Below, in pieces: positions 34,991 to 43,606 of a stretch of 56,155 nt of DNA. The stretch spans positions 1 through 56,155 of the forward strand of contig JAUVLC010000002.1 of assembly GCA_030595925.1 (NCBI GenBank), given 5' to 3'. This DNA is from Clostridia bacterium (GTDB taxonomy: Bacteria > CBDUZB01 > JAGLHV01). Positions within the stretch are counted from its first letter, which is position 1, and the number at the start of each line of letters is the position of its first letter. The position numbers and the translations under genes were made by a program. The notes under the pieces were generated by a model, which did not search any database, had not been told where the DNA came from, and saw only the letters and a program-made list of their open reading frames with translations.

Positions 34991-35992
34991 ATGAAGGAAG
35001 CCGCCTATTTTTCATTAATCGATACAGAAATTAAAACCGTACAATGTCATTTATGTCCTCATAAATGTATTATTGAAAATGATAAATTAGGGAATTGTCG
35101 GATAAGAAAGAATATAGAAGGGAAATTGTATTCTTTAACCTATAATAAATATGTTTCAGCAGGAATGGATCCGATTGAAAAGAAACCTTTATATCATTTT
35201 TTCCCTGGGTATGAAATATTATCCATAGGTAATGTGGGGTGTAATTTGCATTGCCTGTTTTGTCAGAATTGGGAAATTTCTCAAAAAGGAGTTCAATCAG
35301 GCCGTTTGCGGGAAATAACGGCGGAAGAGACAATTAATTTAGCTCAAAGTTGTGGTTCTATAGGAATTGCTTATACTTATAATGAACCGTTAATAAATTA
35401 TGAATATGTTTTAGAGACAGCGGCGAAGGCACAAAAAAGAGGCTTAAAAAATGTATTGGTTACTAACGGTTATATTAATGAAGCTCCTCTGGTTAATCTT
35501 TTACCTTATATTGATGCGGCAAATATAGATGTAAAGTCTTTCAGAAATGATTTTTATCGGGAATATTGTGGAGGAACCCTTAGTGATGTTTTACGGACGG
35601 CGGAAATTATGGAGCATCATAATAAGCATATAGAATTTACTAATCTGTTAATTGCCGGGTTGAATGACCGGGAAGAAATAATCGAGGATATGGTAGATTG
35701 GATTTATTCTTTATCTCCTGATATCCCCCTCCATTTTTCACGTTATTTTCCCTGTTACAAAATGACGCGTGAAGCAACCCCCTGGCCTGTTCTGGAAAGG
35801 GCAAGAGAGATTGCCTTGAAAAAATTACATTATGTTTATTTGGGAAATGTTGTAGAAGAGAAATCATCCTCGACTTTTTGTCCGGCTTGTGAAGCGGAGC
35901 TTATTGAACGAAGAGGATATAATGTTAAAATAATTAATCTGGAAGACGGGCATTGTAAAAGATGTGGTGAAAAAATTAATATTGTTGGTTAG
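34991..35992 (+). CDS. amrS: AmrS-type radical SAM protein
   Basis: A 333-residue protein of the AmmeMemoRadiSam system radical SAM family. A zinc-binding-like N-terminus (CHLCPHKC, residues 20-27) leads to the 4Fe-4S motif CNLHCLFCQNW (CX3CX2C) near residue 83-92, and a C-terminal four-Cys tail (CPACE, CKRCGE). The family is named for co-occurrence with AMMECR1 and Memo proteins; neither is in this window. The reaction is not established. The ATG has a weak GGA upstream. Confidence 0.85.
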   Translation: MKEAAYFSLIDTEIKTVQCHLCPHKCIIENDKLGNCRIRKNIEGKLYSLTYNKYVSAGMDPIEKKPLYHFFPGYEILSIGNVGCNLHCLFCQNWEISQKGVQSGRLREITAEETINLAQSCGSIGIAYTYNEPLINYEYVLETAAKAQKRGLKNVLVTNGYINEAPLVNLLPYIDAANIDVKSFRNDFYREYCGGTLSDVLRTAEIMEHHNKHIEFTNLLIAGLNDREEIIEDMVDWIYSLSPDIPLHFSRYFPCYKMTREATPWPVLERAREIALKKLHYVYLGNVVEEKSSSTFCPACEAELIERRGYNVKIINLEDGHCKRCGEKINIVG

Positions 35993-36064
35993 GAAAAGAA
36001 AAATACCTATCAATTTTTCCCCCTGGGGGATTTTGACAAAAGATATCGAATGGTAAATCTGTTC

Positions 36065-36086
36065 GTAGTCGCTCAATTTATTGAGC
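36065..36086 (+). repeat. GTAGYYG mini-hairpin repeat, copy 4
   Basis: GTAGTC followed by arms GCTCAAT / ATTGAGC around TT. Confidence 0.6.
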
Positions 36087-36172
36087 AAAAATGTTTAGGA
36101 TTGGGAAGTTTGCCTGTCCGCCAGTCTGTAAGGCGGGAACAAGGGAAAATAAAGGCAAAATATATTTCTCTC

Positions 36173-36201
36173 TAGACGCATAATTTTACCCTATGGGCAC
36201 G
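36173..36201 (-). other. weak dif-like site (possible XerCD recombination site)
   Basis: On the minus strand CGTGCCCATAG, 7 bases, TTATGCGTCTA. The left arm matches the E. coli dif XerC arm at 8 of 11 and the right arm shares its TTATG core only. It coincides with the G/C skew switch. The match is partial and the spacer one base long, so this is only a candidate. Confidence 0.2.
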
Positions 36202-36321
36202 CAAAAACAAGCTAAAAATGAAAAACTCGCTTTGCTCAAACAGTTCCATTTTTTTTACGCTTGTTTCTGCTAAAATTTGCTATATCGTTCGAAACACATT
36301 TCACCTTTATTTTTTCTGTTT

Positions 36322-36343
36322 GTAGTTGCTCCATTTATGGAGC
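36322..36343 (+). repeat. GTAGYYG mini-hairpin repeat, copy 5
   Basis: GTAGTT followed by arms GCTCCAT / ATGGAGC around TT; it differs from copy 4 by a covarying base pair. Confidence 0.6.
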
Positions 36344-36489
36344 TGTCTTTATCTTCTATTTTTTTGATTCATAACTTATAACTGTAGTTCCTGTCTATGA
36401 ACTATCGACTGCTGGAGCGGAGCGGAAGTCCACCAATCTTTAGTCCAGATGCCTTTGTGCCTGTCTTTTGTTTGTTGTCTTTTATCTAT

Positions 36490-36517
36490 GGACTATCGAC
36501 TGTGGACTATGGACTGT
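36490..36517 (+). repeat. degenerate 7-base tandem repeat (4 units)
   Basis: GGACTAT CGACTGT GGACTAT GGACTGT, with two further units at 36399-36412. Units fit the pattern NRACYRT, the same as the array at 55973-56014. Confidence 0.6.
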
Positions 36518-36614
36518 TTTTGTATTTATATTCACATTATTTAGTAAAAAACAAATATTTTTGTAAGATTTTTACTTATTTATCATCTAATCTAAGTGAA
36601 AGGAGAAAAATACC

Positions 36615-37109
36615 ATGAAATGCAAAAAAGCAAAAAAACTAATTTCTTACCAAATAGACGGCCAAATTAAAGCTAATGACCTAAGCGAATTAAAAAACCA
36701 TCTACTCCTTTGCCCTCATTGTAATAAAGAATACAAAGAACTTTTTGATTATAAGAATCTATTTAAGGAAACTTTTGATGATGTTACTCCCCCGGCTCTC
36801 TCTTCCCGTTTTGACCGGGTTTTTTACCGGCGTCTGGAAGAACAAACCATTTTACAAAAAACAAACATATTAGAAAAATTCATCCTACCCTACAAGCGTA
36901 TATGGGCTAAAGCAGGCATATTAGTAACAGCAGCAGTTTTAATCGTCACGCTAATTATTCCCAAAAACAAACCAATGGAAACACCGCTTAAAATGGCTGA
37001 ATCCAATTTAAGTACTTTAATTGAAAGTGCTGTGGCAAAAAGTAATGAAACCGAGGTGAAAAACTTCGTAGATTTACAGGCAAAAGAAATCTTACAAAAT
37101 TTTTTGTAA
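36615..37109 (+). CDS. zf-HC2 anti-sigma-factor-like membrane protein
   Basis: A 164-residue protein. The N-terminal zinc-finger fold shows C3, H29 and C33-x2-C36 (LLLCPHC), the zf-HC2/ZAS pattern of anti-sigma factors. One transmembrane helix lies at about 97-113, followed by a roughly 50-residue extracytoplasmic tail. ZAS proteins hold an ECF sigma factor in the cytoplasm and release it on an envelope signal. No sigma factor gene is adjacent, which is unusual. AAAGGAG precedes the ATG. It is first of an exported-protein gene group, 132 bases before the secreted protein. Confidence 0.75.
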   Translation: MKCKKAKKLISYQIDGQIKANDLSELKNHLLLCPHCNKEYKELFDYKNLFKETFDDVTPPALSSRFDRVFYRRLEEQTILQKTNILEKFILPYKRIWAKAGILVTAAVLIVTLIIPKNKPMETPLKMAESNLSTLIESAVAKSNETEVKNFVDLQAKEILQNFL

Positions 37110-37241
37110 GATTTAGATTATATTAACATCTAATAAAGCAAAAGGAGGTGGAAAAAGAAAATGAAAAAGCAAATAAGCAAAAAAGGATTATTTAAAGAAA
37201 TTTTGAAAAAATTTAATCGAAAAGGAAAGGAGGAAGAAATA

Positions 37242-38249
37242 ATGAAGAAAATCAGTAAAATAAGTTTAGTCTGTCTGGCAGTCTTAAGTTTGATAGTTGT
37301 AGGAGGAGTATTCGCCCGGGATTATGATTTGGTTAATGAATACCGTAGGGAAATTCGCCTGAGCAATGAAAGAGCATCAACCCAACGCAGTATTACCGGT
37401 GATACCAGAACTGCAGAATACGAAACAGGGAAAACCATCACTGATGTTAATGGTTACCGGGTAGAAATGGAGCAATATATCGAAAGAACAGACCTTGCAG
37501 CTAACCAGTACAAATTAGTTGTACTCAATAAAAGAACAGAATTACCTCCGGAAAAGCAACTTACTGAAGGGTATTCATTACAAACCTTTAATAAAGACCT
37601 ACCTGATAATTTAGGGGATTTATACGGCAAAATGAGTGGAATAGGTCAAGCACCGGAATACTATGCTACCGATATAGAAACCAGAGTATCCAACCCTGAA
37701 GGTGATAGTTGGCAACACGATTCGGAAGGGGGATTTCTCCACGAATATGCTACAAATGGTAGTTGTAGAGTTCTTTATGAGGTAGAAAAAACATCAGTCA
37801 ATGATATCCCCAAAATAAAAGTAGAAAGGAAAGATTATGATTTTCATCGCGAAGGCAACCAAACTTGGTCGGTGCCTAATAGACAGGGAGAATTAGCAAT
37901 ACTCTACAACGGACAGACAGGCCACCTTGATCTTGCAATATTACCCGCTTTGGATATACATATAAGTGGATCAGAAGCGCACTGGAGTGGAAAATTAATC
38001 TTTGTCGATGGTACTTTTATTTCTCACGAGCATTACCGGATTAACGATAAAGGAGAACCGCTGACCTGGAGAAAATTGTTCGGAGAAGGATTAACCATTG
38101 AAAACTGGCAGGAAGAAATCAGCCAATGGAATAATGAACACATCCTCGGAGCAAGTGAATTTAATGGAAGAAATATCGATATCGTCTGGTCACCACATAG
38201 TCTTGCTCTGGAAGTATTTCGCACTGACATTATTCCAGAAGATAATTAA
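37242..38249 (+). CDS. secreted protein of unknown function
   Basis: A 335-residue exported protein. Residues 1-24 are a classic signal peptide (MKKISKISLVCLAVLSLIVV, cleaved after GVFA). The mature part, about 310 residues, has no family I recognise; it is rich in charged and aromatic residues and looks like a soluble mixed alpha/beta protein. There are two in-frame starts, each with a strong ribosome site: ATG 37161 (GGAGGTG upstream) would add a Lys-rich 27-residue cytosolic leader, and ATG 37242 (AAAGGAGGA upstream) gives the clean signal peptide and is preferred. A strong terminator follows the stop. Confidence 0.75.
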   Translation: MKKISKISLVCLAVLSLIVVGGVFARDYDLVNEYRREIRLSNERASTQRSITGDTRTAEYETGKTITDVNGYRVEMEQYIERTDLAANQYKLVVLNKRTELPPEKQLTEGYSLQTFNKDLPDNLGDLYGKMSGIGQAPEYYATDIETRVSNPEGDSWQHDSEGGFLHEYATNGSCRVLYEVEKTSVNDIPKIKVERKDYDFHREGNQTWSVPNRQGELAILYNGQTGHLDLAILPALDIHISGSEAHWSGKLIFVDGTFISHEHYRINDKGEPLTWRKLFGEGLTIENWQEEISQWNNEHILGASEFNGRNIDIVWSPHSLALEVFRTDIIPEDN

Positions 38250-38288
38250 TAGGAGAAAATTTATCTCTATTGATGTAGAAACAAAACA

Positions 38289-38328
38289 CAGAGGGAAGAT
38301 AAAAAGTTTTCCCTCTGCGTTTATTTTA
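38289..38328 (+). terminator. intrinsic terminator after the secreted-protein gene
   Basis: CAGAGGGAA (38289-38297) pairs with TTCCCTCTG (38309-38317) around an 11-base loop, followed by a T-rich stretch. Confidence 0.8.
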
Positions 38329-38330
38329 TC

Positions 38331-38360
38331 TTGACAATTAGTTTTGTTATTTGTTAAACT
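38331..38360 (+). promoter_or_regulatory. promoter of the beta-barrel protein gene
   Basis: TTGACA (38331-38336), 18-base spacer and TAAACT (38355-38360), just after the terminator. The leader to the start is about 140 bases and contains a GC-rich palindrome. Confidence 0.6.
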
Positions 38361-38395
38361 TATTGACGATGTTACAATAATGCCTCATCCTCCAA

Positions 38396-38412
38396 ATCCG
38401 CCTGAGGCGGAT
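38396..38412 (+). repeat. GC-rich perfect palindrome in the leader
   Basis: ATCCGCCT-G-AGGCGGAT. Part of a GC-rich patch (38380-38455) that stands out in AT-rich DNA; a related AAATCCGCCT sequence is at 47003. It may be a dispersed repeat rather than an operator. Confidence 0.5.
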
Positions 38413-38505
38413 GAGACGGAGCGGAATGACCCGCCTTAAGGACTGTCGGGCAGACAGAATACTGTATTTTGCAAAAATCTCACGAACTAACCAAAGGGGG
38501 AATGC

Positions 38506-39762
38506 TTGAAAATGTTTAAAAATAAAATTACTGTCGGATTATTTATTTATTTTTTTGTTTTTTCTTTTTTCTTTTTTATATCAGCTGAAGCGAAAATAGA
38601 AGTCGTTCCTTTGCTTGATTTAAAATTAGGTGGAGGAAATTCTTATTTTGAAGGGGAATCCAGTTCGTTCGGAGGTAACTTTAGTCTGCATTTAGTACCG
38701 GCAATAAGATTTGGTAGAACAACCACCCTGCTTCCCCGCTATAGTGCTTATTACTCAGGATACAGATTAGCTATAGAAATAGAAGATGAAGAAAGCCTCT
38801 ATCAACAATCTTTTGACCATACACTCTCGCTTAAATTAATCCAGGAAATTTTACCCGATTTTAAATTCAGGGCAGAATACGGCCAGGATACGGAACTACT
38901 CAAAGAAACCAAGGACGAATCATGGGGTGATGGATTATATGATTATAACAGTCCCTATACTAATTTCGAGTTAGAAAAAAAATTCCCCATAGGAAACGGC
39001 TCTTCATTTCTTCTGGGAGGAGGAATGAGACTCTATAATATTACTTATCCCAACTATCAATCTCTATCCAGCGAAATAGGACTGGAATTAATGGGAAAAA
39101 ATGTTCTGGATAATAAAAATGCGGATGTTTTTATTAATGGTGAAATCTTCTGGAATTCAAAATATTTCACTCACTGGAAATTTACTCACACCAGAAGCGA
39201 TTATAACGACCAAAAAATAATTACTAATTCCGGAGAATATTCCAATGAAAAAAGAAATGACCGGATTAGCAATTTTACTGTCGGTTTAAATTTTAATCCG
39301 GACAGAAAGTATTATCTGGGTTTTGAGGAAGACGGATATTACAAAATATATTCGGGAATAGATCTGGTTTTTAAAACGAAAACCTCCAATCAAAACCATT
39401 TTGATACTGAATTTCTAATGTTTACCCCCCACTTCTACAGCTATAATCAAGTAAAATTCATCCCTTCTATTACCTTTAAATTTGTACCTGGTAACACCAA
39501 TGTTACCTTAAGTTGTAACTTTTCGTTTAAAAATTATCCCGATAGATTAGCTCAAAATACTCTCGGTGAATATACCAATGACAACCTTTCTTCTCAATCA
39601 GGCGGTATAATGCTAAATCTTTCTTCTCCTATTAATGAACGAATTTATGTGGAATTAGGCTGTGGCTATAAAAAAACATCTTCTAATATGAAATACGAAA
39701 CTTTTTATCAATATAATTATTCTACCGCTGATTATTCAATGGGAATTTGCTATCGGTATTAA
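38506..39762 (+). CDS. predicted outer membrane beta-barrel protein
   Basis: A 418-residue exported protein. The signal peptide covers the first 30 or so residues (FFFFISAEAK). The mature chain is mostly amphipathic beta-strands with many Tyr, Phe, Asn and Ser and no Cys clusters, and ends GICYRY with a terminal Tyr, as outer membrane barrels do. I do not recognise a specific family; it has no plug domain. The start could be TTG 38506 (five bases after AAAGGGGG) or ATG 38512. It is followed after 14 bases by a periplasmic protein gene. Confidence 0.7.
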   Translation: MKMFKNKITVGLFIYFFVFSFFFFISAEAKIEVVPLLDLKLGGGNSYFEGESSSFGGNFSLHLVPAIRFGRTTTLLPRYSAYYSGYRLAIEIEDEESLYQQSFDHTLSLKLIQEILPDFKFRAEYGQDTELLKETKDESWGDGLYDYNSPYTNFELEKKFPIGNGSSFLLGGGMRLYNITYPNYQSLSSEIGLELMGKNVLDNKNADVFINGEIFWNSKYFTHWKFTHTRSDYNDQKIITNSGEYSNEKRNDRISNFTVGLNFNPDRKYYLGFEEDGYYKIYSGIDLVFKTKTSNQNHFDTEFLMFTPHFYSYNQVKFIPSITFKFVPGNTNVTLSCNFSFKNYPDRLAQNTLGEYTNDNLSSQSGGIMLNLSSPINERIYVELGCGYKKTSSNMKYETFYQYNYSTADYSMGICYRY

Positions 39763-39776
39763 ATAAACCTTAAAAA

Positions 39777-40811
39777 ATGAAAAAAACAACTTTATCTTTA
39801 GTTTTATTAATTCTAATCTTTAATTTGTTTTTTTTGCTGCCTTTGGAAGCAAGTAATCTGATTTCCATTATCAGCCCTCTTGCTATTAGTACCGAAGACG
39901 CAGAACAAATTGTAGAAGGAAAAGTAGAAGAATCCTTTATTTCCCGTCTAAAACTTTCGGTAGAACCATTCCTGCCCCGAAAAGGGGAAAAACCAAAAAC
40001 AGTCATTATTGAGGTTAAAAAAGGAATTTTCAGGGAAAACATTATTCTCTTCCCCGGATTAAATATTATCAGTATTTCCACTTTAAGCGGAAAACACAAA
40101 CAAAATAAAGCAATCTTTCTAATCACCCACAAACACAAAAAAGAAAATCAATTTCAAACCCCCATAGAACAATGGGGAACTAATTCCCCTATTGTATTTA
40201 CCACCCCACAAACCCTAAAAACAAACAAACCCAGAGTTTTTATTAAGGGAGTAATTACCAAACCCGAAATTAAAACAATAAAAATTATGGCAATCAATAC
40301 TATGGATTTTTTAACCAGTAAACCTATATCTTCTTCCCGGGAAGAAAGAATTGATTATCATGAGGTTAAAATTAAAAACTTGCAATTTGGCTTTCCGGTT
40401 AAATTAACCGAAGGTTTGAATATAATTATTGCCCGTCCCAGCCTGCTTTCCACTGAAACAATTGACCCAACTATCCTTCAAATAAAAACCCTTATTTATG
40501 AAAAGTTATCTTCGCAAATTTTATTAGATGAACCGCAAATGCAAGACGGAACCCTGATTATAAAAGGAAAAGTAACAGATCCTGCAATTAAAAAAGTGCG
40601 AATAAATGTTTCTGCTTTGGTTAAAGAAGAAATTCGCCCGGGAATACAATCCAAAACACTGATTAATAAAAAAATAAAAGTAAACAACAAGGGTGAGTTT
40701 GCTCTCAAATTAGCGCTGGAGAAAAAAGGACTTTATATAATAAAATCCCCTCCTACTATCAATGTGTGGGCGAACGGAAATAACGCTACAAAAACTATCC
40801 TTAAATGGTAA
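39777..40811 (+). CDS. exported protein with Ig-like repeats
   Basis: A 344-residue exported protein. Residues 1-25 are a signal peptide (LLLVIL-type core, cut near LEAS). Three weak repeats of Ig/filamin type follow, each with a G-x-V/I-T-x-P-x-I-K pattern (VEGKVEESF near 46, FIKGVITKPEIKTIKI near 154, IIKGKVTDPAIKKVRI near 261). It resembles periplasmic or surface adhesion-type domains. It lies 14 bases after the beta-barrel gene and may be its partner. No catalytic motif is visible. Confidence 0.65.
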   Translation: MKKTTLSLVLLILIFNLFFLLPLEASNLISIISPLAISTEDAEQIVEGKVEESFISRLKLSVEPFLPRKGEKPKTVIIEVKKGIFRENIILFPGLNIISISTLSGKHKQNKAIFLITHKHKKENQFQTPIEQWGTNSPIVFTTPQTLKTNKPRVFIKGVITKPEIKTIKIMAINTMDFLTSKPISSSREERIDYHEVKIKNLQFGFPVKLTEGLNIIIARPSLLSTETIDPTILQIKTLIYEKLSSQILLDEPQMQDGTLIIKGKVTDPAIKKVRINVSALVKEEIRPGIQSKTLINKKIKVNNKGEFALKLALEKKGLYIIKSPPTINVWANGNNATKTILKW

Positions 40812-40896
40812 AAAAAAATACGCTGATTTCTGTGACTTTTGCGAAAAAATTGAGCAAGTCTTCGAGTTTTAGCAAAAATATAAATTTTAAATAAAA

Positions 40897-40923
40897 AAAA
40901 TCCCTAAAAAAAATAGGGATTTT
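40897..40923. terminator. bidirectional intrinsic terminator
   Basis: AAAATCCCTA (40897-40906) pairs with TAGGGATTTT (40914-40923), flanked by A and T runs. It separates the convergent Ig-like and GH57 genes and can serve both. Confidence 0.8.
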
Positions 40924-40956
40924 TAAAATTAGATAATTTTTTTATAAAAGCCGTTC

Positions 40957-42540
40957 TTAGCTATAAACCGTGTAATCCATCCAGGGAAAAATATTATCTT
41001 TATATTCTATATCGGAAAGCCAATCTTTATCTATCTTATCTTCTTTTATATCATTATATAATTTGGTAAACCGATTAAGATGTTCTTTGGTCCTTTTCTG
41101 CGCATAACTAACTACTGTCCCGGTAGTCATAATAAAAGCCCAATCACTACTCTGGGCTAAAAGTAATTCCCTCGCTGCCTGATTTAGCGCCTGTTCTTTA
41201 ATCCCATTCGCCTGAGGATTTTCCCTGCTTACCTCCATCATTCTCTCTACCGCTTTATGTAAATGCCTATAAATCCAGTCATTAGAACCATTCAACCAAC
41301 ACTCATTATATCCTTTATCCCCCCATGTTGACATAGAAGGAGTAACGACTTGATTTCTAGGGTTTTCCCTTAAATATTCTATTGGTGTAATTAATCTTAT
41401 CGTTTTCTGATCATAATGAATTTTTCGGAATAAAAAATCAATGAAAGCTGGACCTTCATACCACCAGTGCCCAAACAATTCCGCATCGTAAGGAGAAACA
41501 ATTATGGGTTTCTTTCCCATTAAATCGCTAAGATATTCTAACTGTTTTCCCCTATTAAACACAAAATTGCCTGCATGAGCAGCAGCTGCATCCAGAGCAT
41601 CTTGCGGACAATATGGCTTTTTATCATATAAAGGAACCTGTCCTGTAATCTTATAATATTTAATTCCTATATTCTTTCTTATCCCATTAGACTGTAAGTG
41701 CGGCCGAATATATTCATAATCAGCATCATAACCTAAATCACGGTAGAACTCTCTATAACGAAAATCACCCGGATAACCCGTATTTGCACTCCAGACCTGA
41801 TGGGATGACTCTGTATCCCGAGCAAAAGCTGCAACCCCTGAAGGACAAAAAACCGGCGAAAAAACTCCATATTTCGGCCGCGGGTTACCATACATTAATC
41901 CATGAGTATCGATAAAGAAAAATTTAATTTTTTCTTCTTTAAGAACCTCATCAATGCCCGAACCATAAGCACATTCTGAAAGCCACATCCCTCCTGGTTT
42001 TCGTCCAAAGCGCATTTCATAATCTCTCACTGCAACCTTTACCTGTGCTTCTTTTGCTTTTTGATTAACCATTAACGGTAAAATACCATGAGTAGCACAT
42101 CCGGTAATAATTTCTACTTTTCCCATATCCTGAAATTTTTTAAAAGCCGAAAGAACATTCTTATGATATTTATCTTCAAAGATATAACGCGCTGTTTTAA
42201 ATTTTTTCTCGTACATTTGAGCCACATTGCAAAGCTCAGGAATCCATTGTAAACGTTTCACCTCTTTTTCTGATAATTCAATCAATTTATATAGATACCG
42301 AAGATACCGCTCCCGCAGTAGGGAATCAGAAAGCATGGCACATAAAGGAGGAGTTAAAGATAAGGTAAGCCTAAAATCAATATGTTCTTCTACTAATCGG
42401 TCAAAAATCTCAATTAACGGAAGATATGTCTCGGTAATTGCTTCAAAAAGCCAGTCCTCTTCCATAAAATCTTTATGCTCAGGATGACGAATAAAAGGAA
42501 GATGTGCATGCAATACAAAACATAAATACCCTTTTTCCAT
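40957..42540 (-). CDS. 1,4-alpha-glucan branching enzyme, GH57 family (DUF1957)
   Basis: A 527-residue GH57 enzyme that makes alpha-1,6 branches in glycogen. The N-terminal barrel begins GYLCFVLHAHLPFIRHPE; the catalytic nucleophile is E189 in GGMWLSECAYG and the acid/base is D352 in SPYDAELFGHWW, both at the positions known for GH57 branching enzymes of Thermus and Thermococcus. A C-terminal helical domain contains SSDWAFIM. The length equals the Thermus-type enzyme. The DUF4912 gene precedes it by 47 bases in the same direction. Confidence 0.93.
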   Translation of the reverse strand: MEKGYLCFVLHAHLPFIRHPEHKDFMEEDWLFEAITETYLPLIEIFDRLVEEHIDFRLTLSLTPPLCAMLSDSLLRERYLRYLYKLIELSEKEVKRLQWIPELCNVAQMYEKKFKTARYIFEDKYHKNVLSAFKKFQDMGKVEIITGCATHGILPLMVNQKAKEAQVKVAVRDYEMRFGRKPGGMWLSECAYGSGIDEVLKEEKIKFFFIDTHGLMYGNPRPKYGVFSPVFCPSGVAAFARDTESSHQVWSANTGYPGDFRYREFYRDLGYDADYEYIRPHLQSNGIRKNIGIKYYKITGQVPLYDKKPYCPQDALDAAAAHAGNFVFNRGKQLEYLSDLMGKKPIIVSPYDAELFGHWWYEGPAFIDFLFRKIHYDQKTIRLITPIEYLRENPRNQVVTPSMSTWGDKGYNECWLNGSNDWIYRHLHKAVERMMEVSRENPQANGIKEQALNQAARELLLAQSSDWAFIMTTGTVVSYAQKRTKEHLNRFTKLYNDIKEDKIDKDWLSDIEYKDNIFPWMDYTVYS

Positions 42541-42587
42541 TTATAATTCCTTTTCTATTAATTTAATTATTGATTTTAAGAATTTTG

Positions 42588-43457
42588 TTAGTTTGTTTGG
42601 CAATTCACGATAATCTTAATATCCCGTTTTTCTTTTCTATTTTTAGAAACCGCCTTGATAGGAATTTGCTGACATCCATCGGGTAACGCCATCCTTAAAG
42701 AAAATGTTCCATCCGGCTTCAGGGGTACTTCTTTCCCCTGAACACTTAAAACAGCATCCGACTGAGTAGCCCCACAAATTGTTAATTCCGCATTAGCTAC
42801 AAACCAAAATCCATTCGTTTCCGTTTTATTCCATATTCCCAAAGAAGATATTCCCGGAGAACTCACAGAAATAATCTCTTTCATTTCCTCAAAAAGCCTT
42901 CTTTTCACCTCGACTGAACTTTTACCAATTTTCTCAATATTTACTAATCGCATTAATTTCTCAAAATCTCCCTTTACCATCATCCATTCTTCATCAGCGA
43001 TATCAGATATTCTTCCTGTTGGTAAAGTGATAATATTAGACCGGGCTAAAACGAAAAAATCCCCTCCCGGAATATGCAAACCAATATCCACACAACAACC
43101 TTTTCCGCTTTCATTAATATTAATATACCAATTATTAGCTCCGGAAGGAAGCTCAATATCAAAAAAACGATGAGCATTCAACCCGTTAAAATCAATATTT
43201 GTGACATCATAAAACCTTAAAATATAAGGTATTTTTTGAAAAATATCCTTGCCAAATCTTTCTTTTACTTCCGTTTTTTTTGACTCATTAATCTCCCAAT
43301 AAGCATAAATCATTACGGGATCACGCGGCAAAATAACAATTTTATTGTCTTCGTAATTTAAAGGCAAAGAACCTCCCACATCTACATAAACACCTTGCTT
43401 TCTGGAAACATAACTACCCTGAGAAGCTGTTGCTTCTTCCCCCTTATCATGTCCCAT
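42588..43457 (-). CDS. DUF4912 domain protein
   Basis: A 289-residue cytosolic protein of the DUF4912 family, recognised by ILPRDPVMIYAYWEI near residue 45 and RFFDIELPSGANNWYI near 100, plus GGDFFVLARSN. The family often stands next to GH57 branching enzymes, as here, and includes beta-sandwich parts that may bind glycogen. A C-terminal Ig/CBM-like segment (about 205-285) is visible. It has its own promoter and is co-transcribed with the branching enzyme gene. The biochemical role is unknown. Confidence 0.82.
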   Translation of the reverse strand: MGHDKGEEATASQGSYVSRKQGVYVDVGGSLPLNYEDNKIVILPRDPVMIYAYWEINESKKTEVKERFGKDIFQKIPYILRFYDVTNIDFNGLNAHRFFDIELPSGANNWYININESGKGCCVDIGLHIPGGDFFVLARSNIITLPTGRISDIADEEWMMVKGDFEKLMRLVNIEKIGKSSVEVKRRLFEEMKEIISVSSPGISSLGIWNKTETNGFWFVANAELTICGATQSDAVLSVQGKEVPLKPDGTFSLRMALPDGCQQIPIKAVSKNRKEKRDIKIIVNCQTN

Positions 43458-43526
43458 AACCCTTTCCCCTTTCTATCTCATCTTTTTTGCACAAACAAAC
43501 ATTTTTGGGCCCAAAACCTAATTTAT

Positions 43527-43555
43527 ATATTACTCTTTTCTTTTGTCCCTGTCAA
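43527..43555 (-). promoter_or_regulatory. promoter of the DUF4912-GH57 unit
   Basis: On the minus strand TTGACA (43555-43550), 17-base spacer and TAATAT (43532-43527), about 65 bases before the start codon. Confidence 0.7.
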
Positions 43556-43606
43556 GACAAAAAAAACCTTTTTTTCTAAAATAGGTGCTTTTTAAAATTA
43601 TAAAAA

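Larger units (their letters stand above)
35993..36614. other. 622-base repeat-rich intergenic region at the strand-skew switch
   Basis: No convincing gene. It contains two mini-hairpin repeats, a weak dif-like sequence, degenerate 7-base tandem repeats and a GC-rich piece near 36115 (CCGCCAGTCTGTAAGGCGGG). By hand count the plus strand has G>C up to about 36180 and C>G after. A 73-codon frame at 36397-36618 spans the repeats and is rejected. Confidence 0.6.

Noticed and set aside
36397-36618. 73-codon open frame on the plus strand between the amrS-type gene and the zf-HC2 gene
   Set aside because: It runs across degenerate tandem repeats, has no ribosome site, and its product is a low-complexity string of aromatics.
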